A stretch of 64,000 bases of DNA from Datisca glomerata (Eukaryota > Streptophyta > Magnoliopsida > Cucurbitales > Datiscaceae), in the NCBI GenBank assembly GCA_003255025.1, contig QANY01006190.1, positions 658,317 to 722,316 on the forward strand, read 5' to 3'. Every line of letters starts with the position of its first letter. Position 1 is the first letter of the stretch. Position numbers and translations under genes: made by a program. Shown one piece after another: positions 46,851-57,713 of this stretch. The notes under the pieces are model-generated. The model was not told the DNA's origin, made no database searches, and was given only the letters and a program-made list of their open reading frames with translations.

Positions 46851-48024
46851 ATGACAACGCCTCCTTCAGCAAGATTGCGTCTTTCTGTGGATCTTACTTG
46901 GCGTTATGAACTTCAATTCATCTGGATACTGCTTTTGGTTTGGTTTTTCTCCGATGAGCTCTCGACGCTTGCAAAAGAGCTAACGACAGAAAAAACACCG
47001 TACGTATCATGTGATCTATCCTTTGGATATTGATCATACTTCATTAATAAGTCCATTCTTTCTTAGTTGTTGGTCGGATTTCCAAAATTGTCACTGATAA
47101 TTCAAGATTGATGAGTTTTCATGCAGAATCATGTAATTTCCAAACACGTATAATGTAATATTAACCACGTTGTTTCTCTCAGGAGCTTGGTGATGAGTGT
47201 GTTTTACACTCATATTTTAGAGTTATCGTTTGTTTTATTTTTATGTTTGAAGGTAAAATATTCTTATGCATTTGGGTTGATTTTAAAAGACTTGGGAGAC
47301 AAAAATGCGAAGAAATCGAGAAAAGGATGGACCTGGGCAGAAGGACCAGCATCGCGACGTGCCGTGGATTCAGTTGGATATTGATAAGACTTTGAAACCA
47401 GGCTTGTGGATTAAAAGAAAAAACAGAGCCTCGATATGGATTGAGTTAAAATTCGAGAGGTTGGCTCAATTTTGTTTTAATTGTGGAAGGATGAATCATG
47501 AGATAAAGGCCTGTATGGAACCTAAAGAGTCTAAACAAAATCTTTATGGAGAATGGATTAAGACTGAGGCCAATCTTAAGACTCCCCAATATGTTAAGGA
47601 AGCTTTCCTTTCGAGCAGCTTGTTCAACCAGAAAAGGCATGTGATTGATAAGGGAGATCATTCTGTCAGGAAATTCTCTGAATTGTCTAAAGATTTTGTG
47701 TGCAGTGATATTGTGTTGAAGAATGCTAATTTGACAGAGACAAACACTGAGTTTTTGGCTAATATTTGGAAGTAGATGGAGGTTTCTTCTGAGGCTGAAT
47801 CTGTTAGAGATGATATCTCTACTACCCAAAGCACTGGTTTAAAGAAACAAGGTTGTAGAGGAAGGCCTAGAAGCAAAGGTATTATTATCCAGTCTCAAGT
47901 AGAGCAGGATTCCAAAAAGTTGAAAACTGATAAGTTTCTGAATGTGGAGACCAAGACCACTGGTAGTAGAAAAGGAAAGGAGGTTGTGGTGGCTAGCCCT
48001 AAAAGGCCACCAAGGGATCAATGA
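46851..48024 (+). pseudogene. LINE ORF1 (nucleic-acid-binding, CCHC)
   Basis: 47305-47775 encodes WIELKFERLAQFCFNCGRMN and HEIKACMEP, a C-x2-C-x4-H-x4-C knuckle of the plant L1 ORF1 type, preceded by the usual Arg/Lys linker. The N-terminal part (46851-47033, 47187-47384) is in other frames. A Lys/Arg-rich tail ends at 48021, overlapping the endonuclease ATG by four bases (ATGA), the common arrangement of plant L1 ORFs. Confidence 0.75.
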
Positions 48025-48720
48025 AGCTCATCTGTTGGAACTGTCAAGGGCTGGGTCCTTCCTTGACAGTTTTTGCTCTAAAGGATGCCATTAGAGTGTA
48101 TAAACCTAGTTTGATTTTTCATTTAGAAACAAAGATGAAGTCTAAGAAAGTAGGCAGATTGTTTAGAGCCTTAAAGTTTTATTTCTTTCATGTGGTCAAT
48201 CATGTTGGTCTCTAGGGTGGTATGGCCATCTTGTGGAATTGTAATATCAACCTTTTGAGCATATATGCACTCAAAACACTATTGACTGCTACTCTAATGA
48301 ATTGGGAAGAATTTCTTTTGTCTATGGTAGTAGAAATAAAGCTGAGAGATGGGGACATTTTAATAGAATTGTTGACTCAAAGCTTTCAAATAATTCTGCT
48401 TGGATTATAATGGGTGATTTCAATGAATTGATGGACAGCAAGGATAAAAGTGGTGGTAGAAGTTTGAATTTTTCGAAAACCAGGAAATTCAAGAATTTCA
48501 TTCATGCTTGTGAAGTCAGTGAAATAAGGACCAGAGGTAATTTCTTTACCTGGTGTAATGGTAGGGGTGGTAAGGGCATGATTCAAGAGAAGCTTGACAA
48601 TTTTTGTTTTCAATCCTCAAGCTTTTGAACATTTCCCTAATGATGAAGCTTTGGTCCCCTCTATTTGGATCAGATCATTATATCCTTGTTCTTGCTTTGA
48701 GGGCTTTTCAAATTCCAGTG
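48021..48720 (+). pseudogene. LINE apurinic-like endonuclease
   Basis: MKLICWNCQGLG and FHLETKMKSKKV mark the start. SAWIIMGDFNELMDSKDKSG (48393-48452) carries the catalytic D-x-N, and SDHYI (48677) is near the C-terminal active-site Asp-His. Frames change at 48215, 48410 and 48628. Confidence 0.8.
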
Positions 48721-50320
48721 GATAATGTTTTAAATTTGAGAAGAAATGGCTTCTTGAGGAGGATTTTAATGACATTGCCTGCAATGGGTGGAGGTGTAAT
48801 GCTTCTGGTTCGAGTATGGATAAGCTCCTATGTAAGGTTGATGGTTGGAGAAATGCTCTTAGCAGTTGGAGTTCTCAACTCAGAGGTAATCCCTCTCAGG
48901 AAATAAAGAAGTTGAAAGATAAGATGGATTCTCTTAATGATGCTTGCTTTGAGGATTGGAATGAAAAGAGAAACCTTAAAATGACGATTGCTAATATCTG
49001 GAAGAAGGAGGAGATGTATTGGAGCCAGAGAGCTTAGATTTCTTGGCTTTAAGAAGGTGACAAGAACACCAGATTTTTTCACAATTGTGTCACCACGAAA
49101 ATGGCTCACAATACGATATGTTCGATTAAGGATGATAATGGTCTCTTTGATTTCATTCACTGATATTTTCTCTTCTAAACCTAATTCAGACTTAGATTTC
49201 ATTCTCAATCATGTTGATACTGCTATTAGTGACTCTATGAATACTGAACTGAATGCCCCTATCTCTATGATTGAACTGAAAGCAACTGTCTTCTCTCTTG
49301 GTCCAAATAAGGCTCTAGGTCCTGATGGTATGACTGGCTCTTTCTATCATAATCAATGGGATTTCATTAAAGAGGATTTGTTTAATGCTGCTACAGACTT
49401 TATGCAGAATGGTTATCTTCCTCCTATTAATGAGAGAAATGTGGTGCTTATTCCTAAAGCTAAAAACCCTAATCACCCTTCCCTTTTTAGACCGATTTCA
49501 ATTTGTAATTCTATTTACAAAGTTTTGTAGAAAAAATTGGTTAATAGGTTAAAGCCTATTCTTGAAGTTACAGTTTTAGACTGTCAAGGAGCTTTTGTTA
49601 GTGGTAGACACATTCAAGAAAATGTCCTTTTGGCTCAAGAGGTGTTTTACTACATCAAGAAGAAAAAAAGAGGAAGAAAAGGTGTTTTGGCCCTTAAGTC
49701 TGACATGCTTAAGGCTTATGATAGGGTGGAATGGAGCTTCCTTGAGGCTTTACTGTATAAGTTGGGTTTCAATTCTGGTTTTATCTTGAAGATTATGAGG
49801 TGTGTGACTATTGTTACCTACAATTTTCAGATTAATGGTAAATCAAGTTTCTTGATTAATCCTTCTAGGGGTCTTAGACAAGGAGATCCCTTGTCTCCCT
49901 ACCTTTTCATTTTAGTTGCTGACTGTCTCTCTCAAGATGTATCAACCATGCAGTCTGTAGTGGTGATATTAAGGCTGTTAAGATAAGGAGATGCAATCCT
50001 TCTATTTCTCACCTCTTTTTGTAGATGATTCTTTATTTTTCTGTGAAGATGATATCCAATCCTGCTCCAACTTATTCAATTGCATTTTGAAGTATTGTAA
50101 TGCAACTGCACAGAGAATCTGTATGGCTAAAACCAGTATGTGGTTCAGTAAGAATGTATCTGAGCTTAAGAAGAATGCTATTTTGAGTATTCTTAATGTT
50201 CCTTTAGCAAAAGATGAAGGTGACTATCTTTGTCTTCCTATTAATTGGAATCTTTCCAAATCAAGAGTTTATTCTTTGCTCTCTGATAGGCCGGAATCAA
50301 AGACTGCTTCTTAGAAAGCT
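48721..50320 (+). pseudogene. LINE reverse transcriptase
   Basis: After a linker, 48988-49530 includes LGPNKALGPDGMTGSFY and LIPKAKNPNHPSLFRPIS. 49537-49986 includes LKSDMLKAYDRVEWSFLEAL and GLRQGDPLSPYLFILVADCL. The catalytic motif FVDDSLFF is at about 50019-50042. An in-frame stop near 49528 and frame changes near 49980 disable it. Confidence 0.85.
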
Positions 50321-50387
50321 TCCATTCTTTCTCATGGGGGTAAGGAAGTTTTGATTAATCTGTTGCACAAATTGTTCCCTCATATTA

Positions 50388-50661
50388 TATGTCTACTTTT
50401 AAGCTGCCCAAGAAGGTTTGTTCTTCTCTACAATCTATCATTAATAAGTTTTGGTGGAGTAAGGTCGATCAGAATGGTTTGAGGTGGTTCCCTAAAGATT
50501 ATTTTTTATCTCAGTAAGCCCAAGAAGGTTTATATGTCTACTTTTAAGCTGCCCAAGAAGGTTTGTTCTTCTCTACAATCTATCATTAATAAGTTTTGGT
50601 GGAATAAGGTCGATCCGAATGTTTTGAGGTGGTTCCCTAAGAAATTTTTTATCTCAGTAAG
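50388..50661 (+). repeat. Tandem duplication within the LINE, about 144 bp
   Basis: TATGTCTACTTTTAAGCTGC at 50388 recurs at about 50532, and both copies run on through AATAAGTTTTGGTGGA and GAGGTGGTTCCCTAA. The copies differ at only a few positions. The duplication postdates or accompanies loss of coding function. Confidence 0.85.
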
Positions 50662-52228
50662 CAGGCTGGTGGTCTTGGCTTTAGGGATATGGAGGCTTTC
50701 AATCTGGCTCTTTTATCTAAGCAAGCTTGGTGGATTTTGTAGAATTCTAATAGTCTCTGTGCTAGGGTGCTAAAGAGCATTTATTTCCCTTCTTCAAAGT
50801 TTCTTGATGCTCCTATTTCTAAATCTGGATCTAGTACTTGGAAGAGTATTTAGTTAGGTAAGGAGGAATAAAGGAAGAGGATTTTTTGGAGGATTGGGAA
50901 TGGCAAGTCAGTTAATTTCTAGAATGATTTCTGGGTTCCTGGTTTCAGAAATTTGGCTGAGTTTTCTTGTTCTGAAGCTGTTAGAGTTTCTGATATTATC
51001 TCTAACAATGGGACTTGGAATAGGTCAAAAATTGAGAAGATTTTCCTTTTGGTATTTGTAAAAGCATTTACCAAATTTATATTCCTTCTTCTGATACTGA
51101 AGATGCTTTGATATGGCCTCTTAACAATAAAGGTTTTTGTTCACAGTCAAATCTTCTATCATGTTTTAAGCAAGATTGATTGTAGTTCCTCTTCTGTTAT
51201 TAACCAAGTTTTCTGGAAGATACTTTGGAAGCTTAAAATTCAATCTAAGGTGTAATATTTCATTTGGAGGGCCATTCAGAATTTGCTCCCTACTAGATCA
51301 AATCTGTCTAGAAGAGGTCTTATTCAGTTGGATAGTTCCCTTTTATGCAACGGTGCTTCTGAATCTGTTGAGCATCTATTTTTGGAGTGTGTTTGGAGCA
51401 GATGTATTTGGTTCGGGTCTGAGCTTTCTCTTCACTGCAATTCGCCTAGTTTGGTAACTATTAGTTGCCTCAGATGTTTAAAAACTTGATTTCTCTTGGT
51501 AATGGCAGTTTAGACAAAATTTCTCTATTCTGTTATCTTTGTTGGCATATTTGGAAAGGGAGAGACATACGTGTTTTTGAAGGTAAGCTTCTCAATCCAG
51601 AAGAGGTCTTTCGTTATGCTTCTACTGCAGTTTCTTCTTTCATGAATTGTTCTTCAGTCTCTGCTCCCATCATTAAGGATTATGTTCCTTCCCTCAGTTT
51701 CTGTTAGTTGGTTTCCTCCTCCTCCTAATAGACTTAAACTTAACTGTGATGGTGCGTTTCAGTTTCTTCCCAGGAAATCAGCTATTGGTGTCAATGTTAG
51801 ATATTTCAAGGGAAATATTATAAATATTTCAGGCAGGCCTGCTTTTGCTTCTTGTCCTATTGAAGCAGAATTGGAAGCTATTAATCAGTGCCGTATTTTA
51901 CCCAGACGAAGAGGTTGGAGCAATTTTTTTTCAGGAATCTAACAGAAAAATTGATGTTAACTGGATTAATGCTATTTCCTGTCCAGATTGGAAGTATAAG
52001 CTCCTTGTAGAAGATTTGATCATTAGACTCAGATCTATTAGACTCAGATCTTTTGCTACTGTCATTAGGTGGATTCCTAGGAATTTCAACAAAGTCACTG
52101 ATGCCATAGCTCGCTATTGCCTAGATCAGGAATGTTGTGTGATTAATATTTCATGTATTTCATCTTTTGTTTCCAGTCTTGATGTAGATGATCTGAGTTT
52201 TGATCTTGGAGGCTTTAAACCTCCTTGA
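50662..52228 (+). pseudogene. LINE zf-RVT and RNase H-like C-terminal region
   Basis: 51240-51480 contains NLLPTRSNLSRRGLIQLDSS and SESVEHLFLECVWSRCIWF, the zinc-binding region after the polymerase. 51709-52170 contains LKLNCDGAFQF and CPIEAELEAINQC, the RNase H-like domain, then RWIPRNFNKVTDAIARYCLD. It ends at 52228. Stops and frameshifts separate the parts. Confidence 0.8.
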
Positions 52229-52509
52229 TTTCTTTTAATATACAGAATTCTTTGTCCAAAAAAAAAATTAATGAGGGTGAGAATAAAGCCCCTGAAGGGT
52301 GAAAATTGGGTGAAAATTAATTCAATGTGAATCAACTCTTTAATAGGTTGAAAGTGCACATTTATTGTAAAAAATCTCATATGATAATTTCTCATACATA
52401 AAAATTCATAAAATAAAAAGTTAAACATCTATATAAAGATTATCACTACAATTGAAGCACAACGTTTTTTAATAAAATGCGATAAAAGCTCAAGCACACG
52501 GGGAATAAA

Positions 52510-53587
52510 AACTCAAATGCCGCGTAGTTCAAACTCCCAAAATCATTTGTCAAAGAGAACACCCAAAATGAAGCTTCTCCATGCTCGTCTTCTCCTCTCT
52601 GTAATCATAGAACTGAACCAGCTTCCCTGCGTGGCCTCCCATCCTCTCTCATGAGCTCTCCCTTGGTAAGCTCTCTGACTTTGCTCTCTTACTATTTTAT
52701 AAAAAAAAATTGTGAAATTGCTCTCTCTCTTTTACCAGATCTGTGTACAAGAGCTCTCCCCTCCTCAGTGGCAATCTTCGATCATCTTCTTATCAGCAGT
52801 AGCCCAGCTCTTTAGATGGTGAAAATCGACAACTAAGGTGATTCTACTTGTCTTTCTCCATCATCAGAACAAGCCCTAACAACTCTGTGCGTAAAATTCC
52901 ATCTCTTAGAAAGAGCCTTAGCTCCCCTGCGCGTAAATCTCCATCTCTCAGTAAGAGCCCTAACTCACATGCGCGCTACTCTCTAGTATGGTGAGCCCAG
53001 GTATCCATCCCTATTTTTAGCCACTCTCACACACTCACACGCTCTCAGCCTCTTCATATGTGTCTCCCTCTCTTTATCTCTATGAATCTTTCTATCTCAA
53101 CTCTCTTTTTCTCATCAGTGTACTTTTTTTTATTTTTAACTTTTCTCTATGACTCCAATGTTGTAGAGTCGAGCTTTAAAGAATGCATGAGAGAAAGAAT
53201 ATGTGGAACATGTTAATGGCAGTATTTAATTTGGTGGAGGGGTTGATATATATATGGAATCTAGATCTTATTTCTGCTGAAAAGTTTATTGCAGGAGCTT
53301 GTTCTTTGACATATAATGAGAGCTGTCTCCTCCTCTGCCATGGTATCAATCTATTGAATAGTGTTATTTTCAATCTTTTTCTTATTGCAAAATTTGTTCT
53401 AAATAATGGCTCATTTATCTACTGGATTTAAACACGTTTAAAGATATCTGGTTCACAACATGAAATGGACATTCTTTTGGTTGTTATGATTAAGATAAAT
53501 CTTTCTCTATTGATTTCTTGTAGCATTGATTTAAGACGCTTTGTTGCTTTTGATCTTTGATGTATGGTTTTATCTGCATCTATTTGT

Positions 53588-53590
<3 letters not shown>
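52510..53590 (+). other. CACTA interior, left part, CT-rich and possibly captured leader
   Basis: 52560-53150 has repeated GCTCTC and AAGAGCCCTAACTC-type segments (for example at 52911 and 52954, a partial duplication) and looks like a plant 5' leader or first-intron region. No protein is recognised. It may be the leader of the captured gene. Confidence 0.35.
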
Positions 53591-53638
<48 letters not shown>

Positions 53639-53665
53639 GCACGCGCACGTATACACACACACACA
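53590..53665. repeat. (CT)n(CA)n compound microsatellite
   Basis: About 15 CT units pass into about 10 CA units, a short CG-containing interruption (CGCACGCGCACGTATA) and more CA units. Confidence 0.9.
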
Positions 53666-53682
53666 ATTGAGATGGTCTGTAC

Positions 53683-54210
53683 TTGCTAACTATTCTTGAA
53701 GCTGAAAAACCAAACTTGTTTGCTTACTGTGTTCAAAGAAATCCTGATAGTAATACTAGCATTTGTCAAAAAATCTGTTGTAATAGCCCCAATAAATATG
53801 TTTCTACTTTGTTTAGTTTAAACTGTAATATGCCTATTTTTAGTTCTTTTTGCTTACCTAAGAATCTAGCTGCTTATAATGTTTCATCATTCTGTAATCT
53901 ACAGATTAATTCCATTAAGACAAAGGATTTATTTCCTAAATTGTTGTTAATTTCAAGGGTTGAGCAATTTTATGGTAATAATTCTATATATTGTATGAAG
54001 GCAGAGTTTTCAAGTGGGGGAATGTGTCATGAAATTATGATTAAGCATGGGGGAGAAGAGGAGGGATTGATGATGAAGAGATCAATTTTGCTGATTTTTA
54101 TTTATAAGAAGAAAATGTTTGAGGTGAATAGGTTGAAGTGGAATTTTTGTGGGAACCAAACAATATATTTGTGGGTAGATTGTTGGTGGATATGTGCGGG
54201 GTGTTCATGA
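53683..54210 (+). other. Unrecognised 175-codon open frame inside the CACTA element
   Basis: The frame has 14 or more cysteines spread without a known pattern. Its first half (CQKICCNSPNKYVSTLFSLN) reads like protein, and its second half is Lys/Trp-rich. It could be another captured fragment or intron sequence that happens to be open. I do not recognise it. Confidence 0.3.
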
Positions 54211-54505
54211 TTGGTTGTTTAATGATACATCTGGGTGTGCTGTATTTTTGTTTAGGACAAGAAGCGGATTGAATAGCAGGTTGTGGTTGGAAGAGAAGGT
54301 TTTGAAGCATATTGTTTTAGATAAATTCCTAATTCCATGTTAATTTTAAATTTCGTGTGATGGGCTTTTAAATATAGTTCATTTTGTTGAGATCTATTAT
54401 GAAATTAGCAAGTAGTTTGTGTTATCTTCATTTTGTTAATCTTTGTTTGTTTGTTATTATCTATTACAATCTCATGCATGTCACACCAGTTTTATGGTTA
54501 TAATC

Positions 54506-56072
54506 TGACGGTTGCTACAGCTAGTATGCCATTGACTAAGTAGTTGAATGTTGCCATCATTGATAGCAATCCAGCATTAAAAAGTGGAGTATGCATCAAG
54601 AAAGATGATCCCCTTGATCTAAGAGTCAGCACAATCACCCATGCGACTATATCTCTTTTCAAATGTATCAAATTGATGTATTACCATACTTCCCTTGTCT
54701 TATGCCAACTAAATTTATAGATAGATTCTTTGAGGAGGATTCATGAATGTAACATGCTAAAGCTTTCTGAAATTTAGAAAGAAATTAAATTGTTTTTAGA
54801 GTTATCATGTTCTAGCGTAACCAAGTGTTGGTACTTTTTCCCTCTGCTAGTACCATGTTGGTACTTATTGTACATCAATTGGTGTCATCTCTATAATGTT
54901 GTTAAGGTGGGTATCACTTCACAAACTTCTGTTTTATGCATGGATAGAATAAGGTACTCCTACTACTTCAACTAGTTGGTCTTCAATGTTAAATTTCAGT
55001 GCCTTGCTTTGGGATTATGAACATGGAAATGGAAACTATAGTTTACTCAGTTTATGAGGTCAAATAACTATGTCTCTAATGGCAGATATTGGTGCTTGGA
55101 AATATGTTGAACAACATCGACATATATATTTTGACAAGATGCAAGTGTTTTTTGTTGTATTTTCTTAGCACATTAAATTTTATCTGTCTATTGTTTGTTT
55201 TGTTTCAATTTGCTATTATCACAAAAAACACACTCATGCTGAAAGTCTGAAGCGCACCTTTTGGTTTGTCTTTATGTAGTGATATTGTGTTTGCATCTCT
55301 TACCTGCTCTATCTTTAGGCATTGTCTGATGATTGTCTGACAATTTGATTCATTGGATAACTTTATTGTCATTCTGACACATTCTCCATTATGCTCTACA
55401 TAAAACACTTTAACTTGCTTTGGCACTCATTTTTTGTGTGGTCATATAGCAAAAGTTAACTTTTGAATCTTTTGTAGGTTTGGGACTACACTGGTTTAGG
55501 ATATACAAGATACAATGCCTGGGATGTAAATAAAGAAAACTTGGGGTGAGCACATGCACAAAAAACATATTCATATCATTTTGCAATCTTGCAATAACAT
55601 GCCTATGATGTTGACTGTTCATATTGTAATTCAGGTGTGTTGTGGAGAATAAAGTGTTACAGATTTCTCTCTTATCATGTATACAAGTATTCCCTCGGTA
55701 ATGTGTTAATACAATGTACTTTAAATGATGTATTACGCCACCTGATGTAAATTGGATTACCTACTGGTGCAAGTTCTAGTACTTAAAAAAGCTAAAAAAG
55801 GACTAAACATTTTTTGGGTCAGCATTAAATGAGCCTGCAAATTAGCAAAGTTGGAGCTCAATGATGGGGGCGACCTGTATGCGAAGTTGGTGGTAATTAT
55901 CTTTCCCAAGAATGAGCATTTTTTGATTGTCTTGAGACCAACTCCTTAAGATTTTACAGTACACACAGTTCATCCTTTGGCTGGTCAAGTAGTTAATATG
56001 GGTTTTAGAGATGCATTTGCTTTATCAAAAGTCATCACGGAGGGTGTAGCACTTGGAAGCAATATTGGAGAG
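54506..56072 (+). pseudogene. COQ6: Captured COQ6 (ubiquinone biosynthesis flavin monooxygenase) gene fragment
   Basis: Six exon-like blocks in order match plant COQ6: 54506-54664 (AIIDSNPALKSGVCIKKDDP, VSTITHATISLF), 55086-55144 (GAWKYVEQHRHIYFDKMQ), 55478-55545 (VWDYTGLGYTRYNAWDVN), 55635-55686 (CVVENKVLQISLLSC), 55851-55892 (LELNDGGDLYAKLV) and 55960-56072 (HPLAGQVVNMGFRDAFAL). COQ6 is the mitochondrial FAD enzyme of ring C5 hydroxylation in ubiquinone synthesis. Most blocks keep their GT/AG borders, so genomic DNA rather than mRNA was captured. An in-frame stop (54541), a changed donor context (54664) and missing exons before HPLAGQ and after 56072 make it a pseudogene. Confidence 0.85.
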
Positions 56073-57290
56073 GTACTCCTTATACTCCTTTCTCCCTATT
56101 CATTCTAGTTTAAATTATTTGCCTTTTCTTTTCAAAATTTGGCATTTTCGGGTAGAAATAGCTGTGGGAATTATACGAATAGTTTAAATCTTACATATGA
56201 TGGCAATTAAGGACATAACATGCTTTACTTCTAATAACCCCTATCATATTCATAATGGAAACTCAACATGCGAAAACTCTTTTTGTAAACTTCTCATTCA
56301 TTATCATAATATTTTGTTATGACAAAACTTAAGAAACATGTCCATCAATGTCGTGGTAGAAGGAAGGAAATCAACTAATCAAAGGAAGGAAACACGTCCA
56401 TCAATCCCTAGTTGCGTAGCTAAAGATACTTGGAATATTCCTTCTAGGTATCTTATTCAATTTGTTGGTTAATATAGCAAATTTTGTCTCTCTTATTCTA
56501 TTTGCTTCTCATTTCTGGATTTTACTCAATTTATTTCTGCAAACAATAGCGACTAGATGGTCGATTCTTCATATGTCTTAACTTTTTATTCGCTCTCTTT
56601 AATCATTTAAGCTAGTCTTCATTTTTGGTGTTTGGATAGAGAGATTTTCGAAAAGAATCATGGAAAATCCTCTGGGTCTCAAATCTGTAATTTATATATC
56701 TATTTTGCGCAGTTCAACGAAGTTATATTGTTAAATTGTTGTGATATTGGTTGCTTTCCATCAACGACTATACTATATTATGGAATGTTGTAAATCTGTC
56801 ACTAATTCTTAACTGCCTTATTTTATAAGTCATTTCTTAGTTGTTGATCGTTTAGATTGTACTATTTGAAATAAGAGGCTTGCTCCTTCATCTGAATGGA
56901 TCATCCATGCTTTGGTACAACACTTTGATCTTGTACTGAAGCATCACCAAGGTAGTTAACTATGCCACCACCTCCTCACCGAGGAAAACTACCAAGTGGA
57001 CCTCCTAGGGTACCTCCACCTTCAGTACCTAAATGTGAATTTATACTAGATTTTAGTTTTTTGGATAAATTACTTTTGCTTGCTCTATGTAAAAATCAAG
57101 ATGTAATTATCATTTTCAGATGTGGTTTCTAGTAGACAATTAGTATGTAACAATTTTGAATAATCAAATAAAATGATATGTGATTTTGTTATTTCATGAT
57201 ATTTTCTGAAAAGCTATTTATTTTTTATATTTGTACAATTGTAAGTATAAGTAATAAAAAAAGTTAGAAAACGTATTTAATAACATTAAC
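56073..57290 (+). other. CACTA interior, right part
   Basis: No gene is recognised. A short Pro-rich open stretch lies at about 56962-57030 (ATGCCACCACCTCCTCACCG). The rest looks like intron or intergenic DNA leading to the subterminal repeats. Confidence 0.4.
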
Positions 57291-57297
57291 AAAACAA

Positions 57298-57680
57298 TAA
57301 GTAATGAAAATGCTATGAAAGACCTACGATAGCATTTATAAAACGCTATGAAAGACCTATGATGGCATTTATAAAACGTTGTAAGAGACCTACTACAACA
57401 TTTATAAAATGATATGAAAGGCTTTTATAGCGTTTTTAAAACGCTATGAAATGCTTTTAATAGCGTTTTTAAAAGCTATGAGATGCGTTTGATAACATTT
57501 AAAAAATGCTATAAAAAGATTTTGACAACGTTTAAATAATGTTATCGTAGGTTTTGTTATAGCGTTTAAAAAATATTATCATATGTAGCAGGCTTTTAAT
57601 AATGTCGGTATACATAGCGTTTTTAGAAATGCTATCGAAACCATATGATAGCGTTTTTGGCCGTTATCATAGTCTTTTTT
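57298..57680. repeat. CACTA subterminal repeats
   Basis: About ten copies of a 30-40-bp motif, AGCGTTTTTAAAACGCTATG and diverged forms such as GGCATTTATAAAACGTTGTA, occur in direct and inverted orientation. This is the transposase-binding type of array expected next to a CACTA end. Confidence 0.9.
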
Positions 57681-57713
57681 TGTTGTAGTGTATGTAAATA
57701 TTTAAGCTTTAAA

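Larger units (their letters stand above)
46823..52269 (+). mobile_element. L1-type LINE inserted in LTR B, 11-bp target duplication
   Basis: AATGAGGGTGA flanks the element at 46812-46822 and 52270-52280, and the undisturbed site is present once in LTR A (near 20105). The 3' end has an A10 tail plus TT. At about 5.45 kb it contains ORF1, endonuclease, reverse transcriptase, zf-RVT and RNase H regions in plant L1 order. Stops and frameshifts occur throughout. The 5' end may be slightly truncated, because a full DUF4283 domain is not visible. Confidence 0.9.
52444..57690 (+). mobile_element. CACTA (En/Spm) DNA transposon, non-autonomous, carrying captured COQ6 exons
   Basis: The element begins CACTACAA (52444) and ends TTGTTGTAGTG (57690). 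The 3-bp duplication TAT flanks it (52441-52443, 57691-57693), and LTR sequence continues on both sides as in LTR A. The right 380 bp are packed with subterminal repeats. The left end carries ACGTTTTTTAATAAAATGCG of the same type. At 5247 bp it has no recognisable transposase, so it depends on a related element. Most of its interior is captured or unknown host-like DNA. Confidence 0.9.
46214..57713 (+). repeat. LTR copy B (3' LTR of the Tat element), split by a LINE and a CACTA element
   Basis: LTR sequence occupies 46214-46822, 52281-52440 (with TSD bases) and 57691-57713, about 800 bp when the inserts are ignored. It starts TGTTAGATATCG after a polypurine tract and matches copy A at 19584-20290. 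A TATAAATA box (46408-46415) gives its promoter. The 3' border is uncertain, because homology with copy A stops after TTTAAGCTTTAAA. Confidence 0.75.

Noticed and set aside
53590..53665. CRISPR-like or regulatory repeat array
   Set aside because: It is a simple CT/CA microsatellite. No spaced direct repeats of CRISPR type exist in this eukaryotic window.
54506..56072. A functional COQ6 gene at this site
   Set aside because: An in-frame stop, missing exons and truncation at both ends, inside a CACTA element, show a captured fragment.
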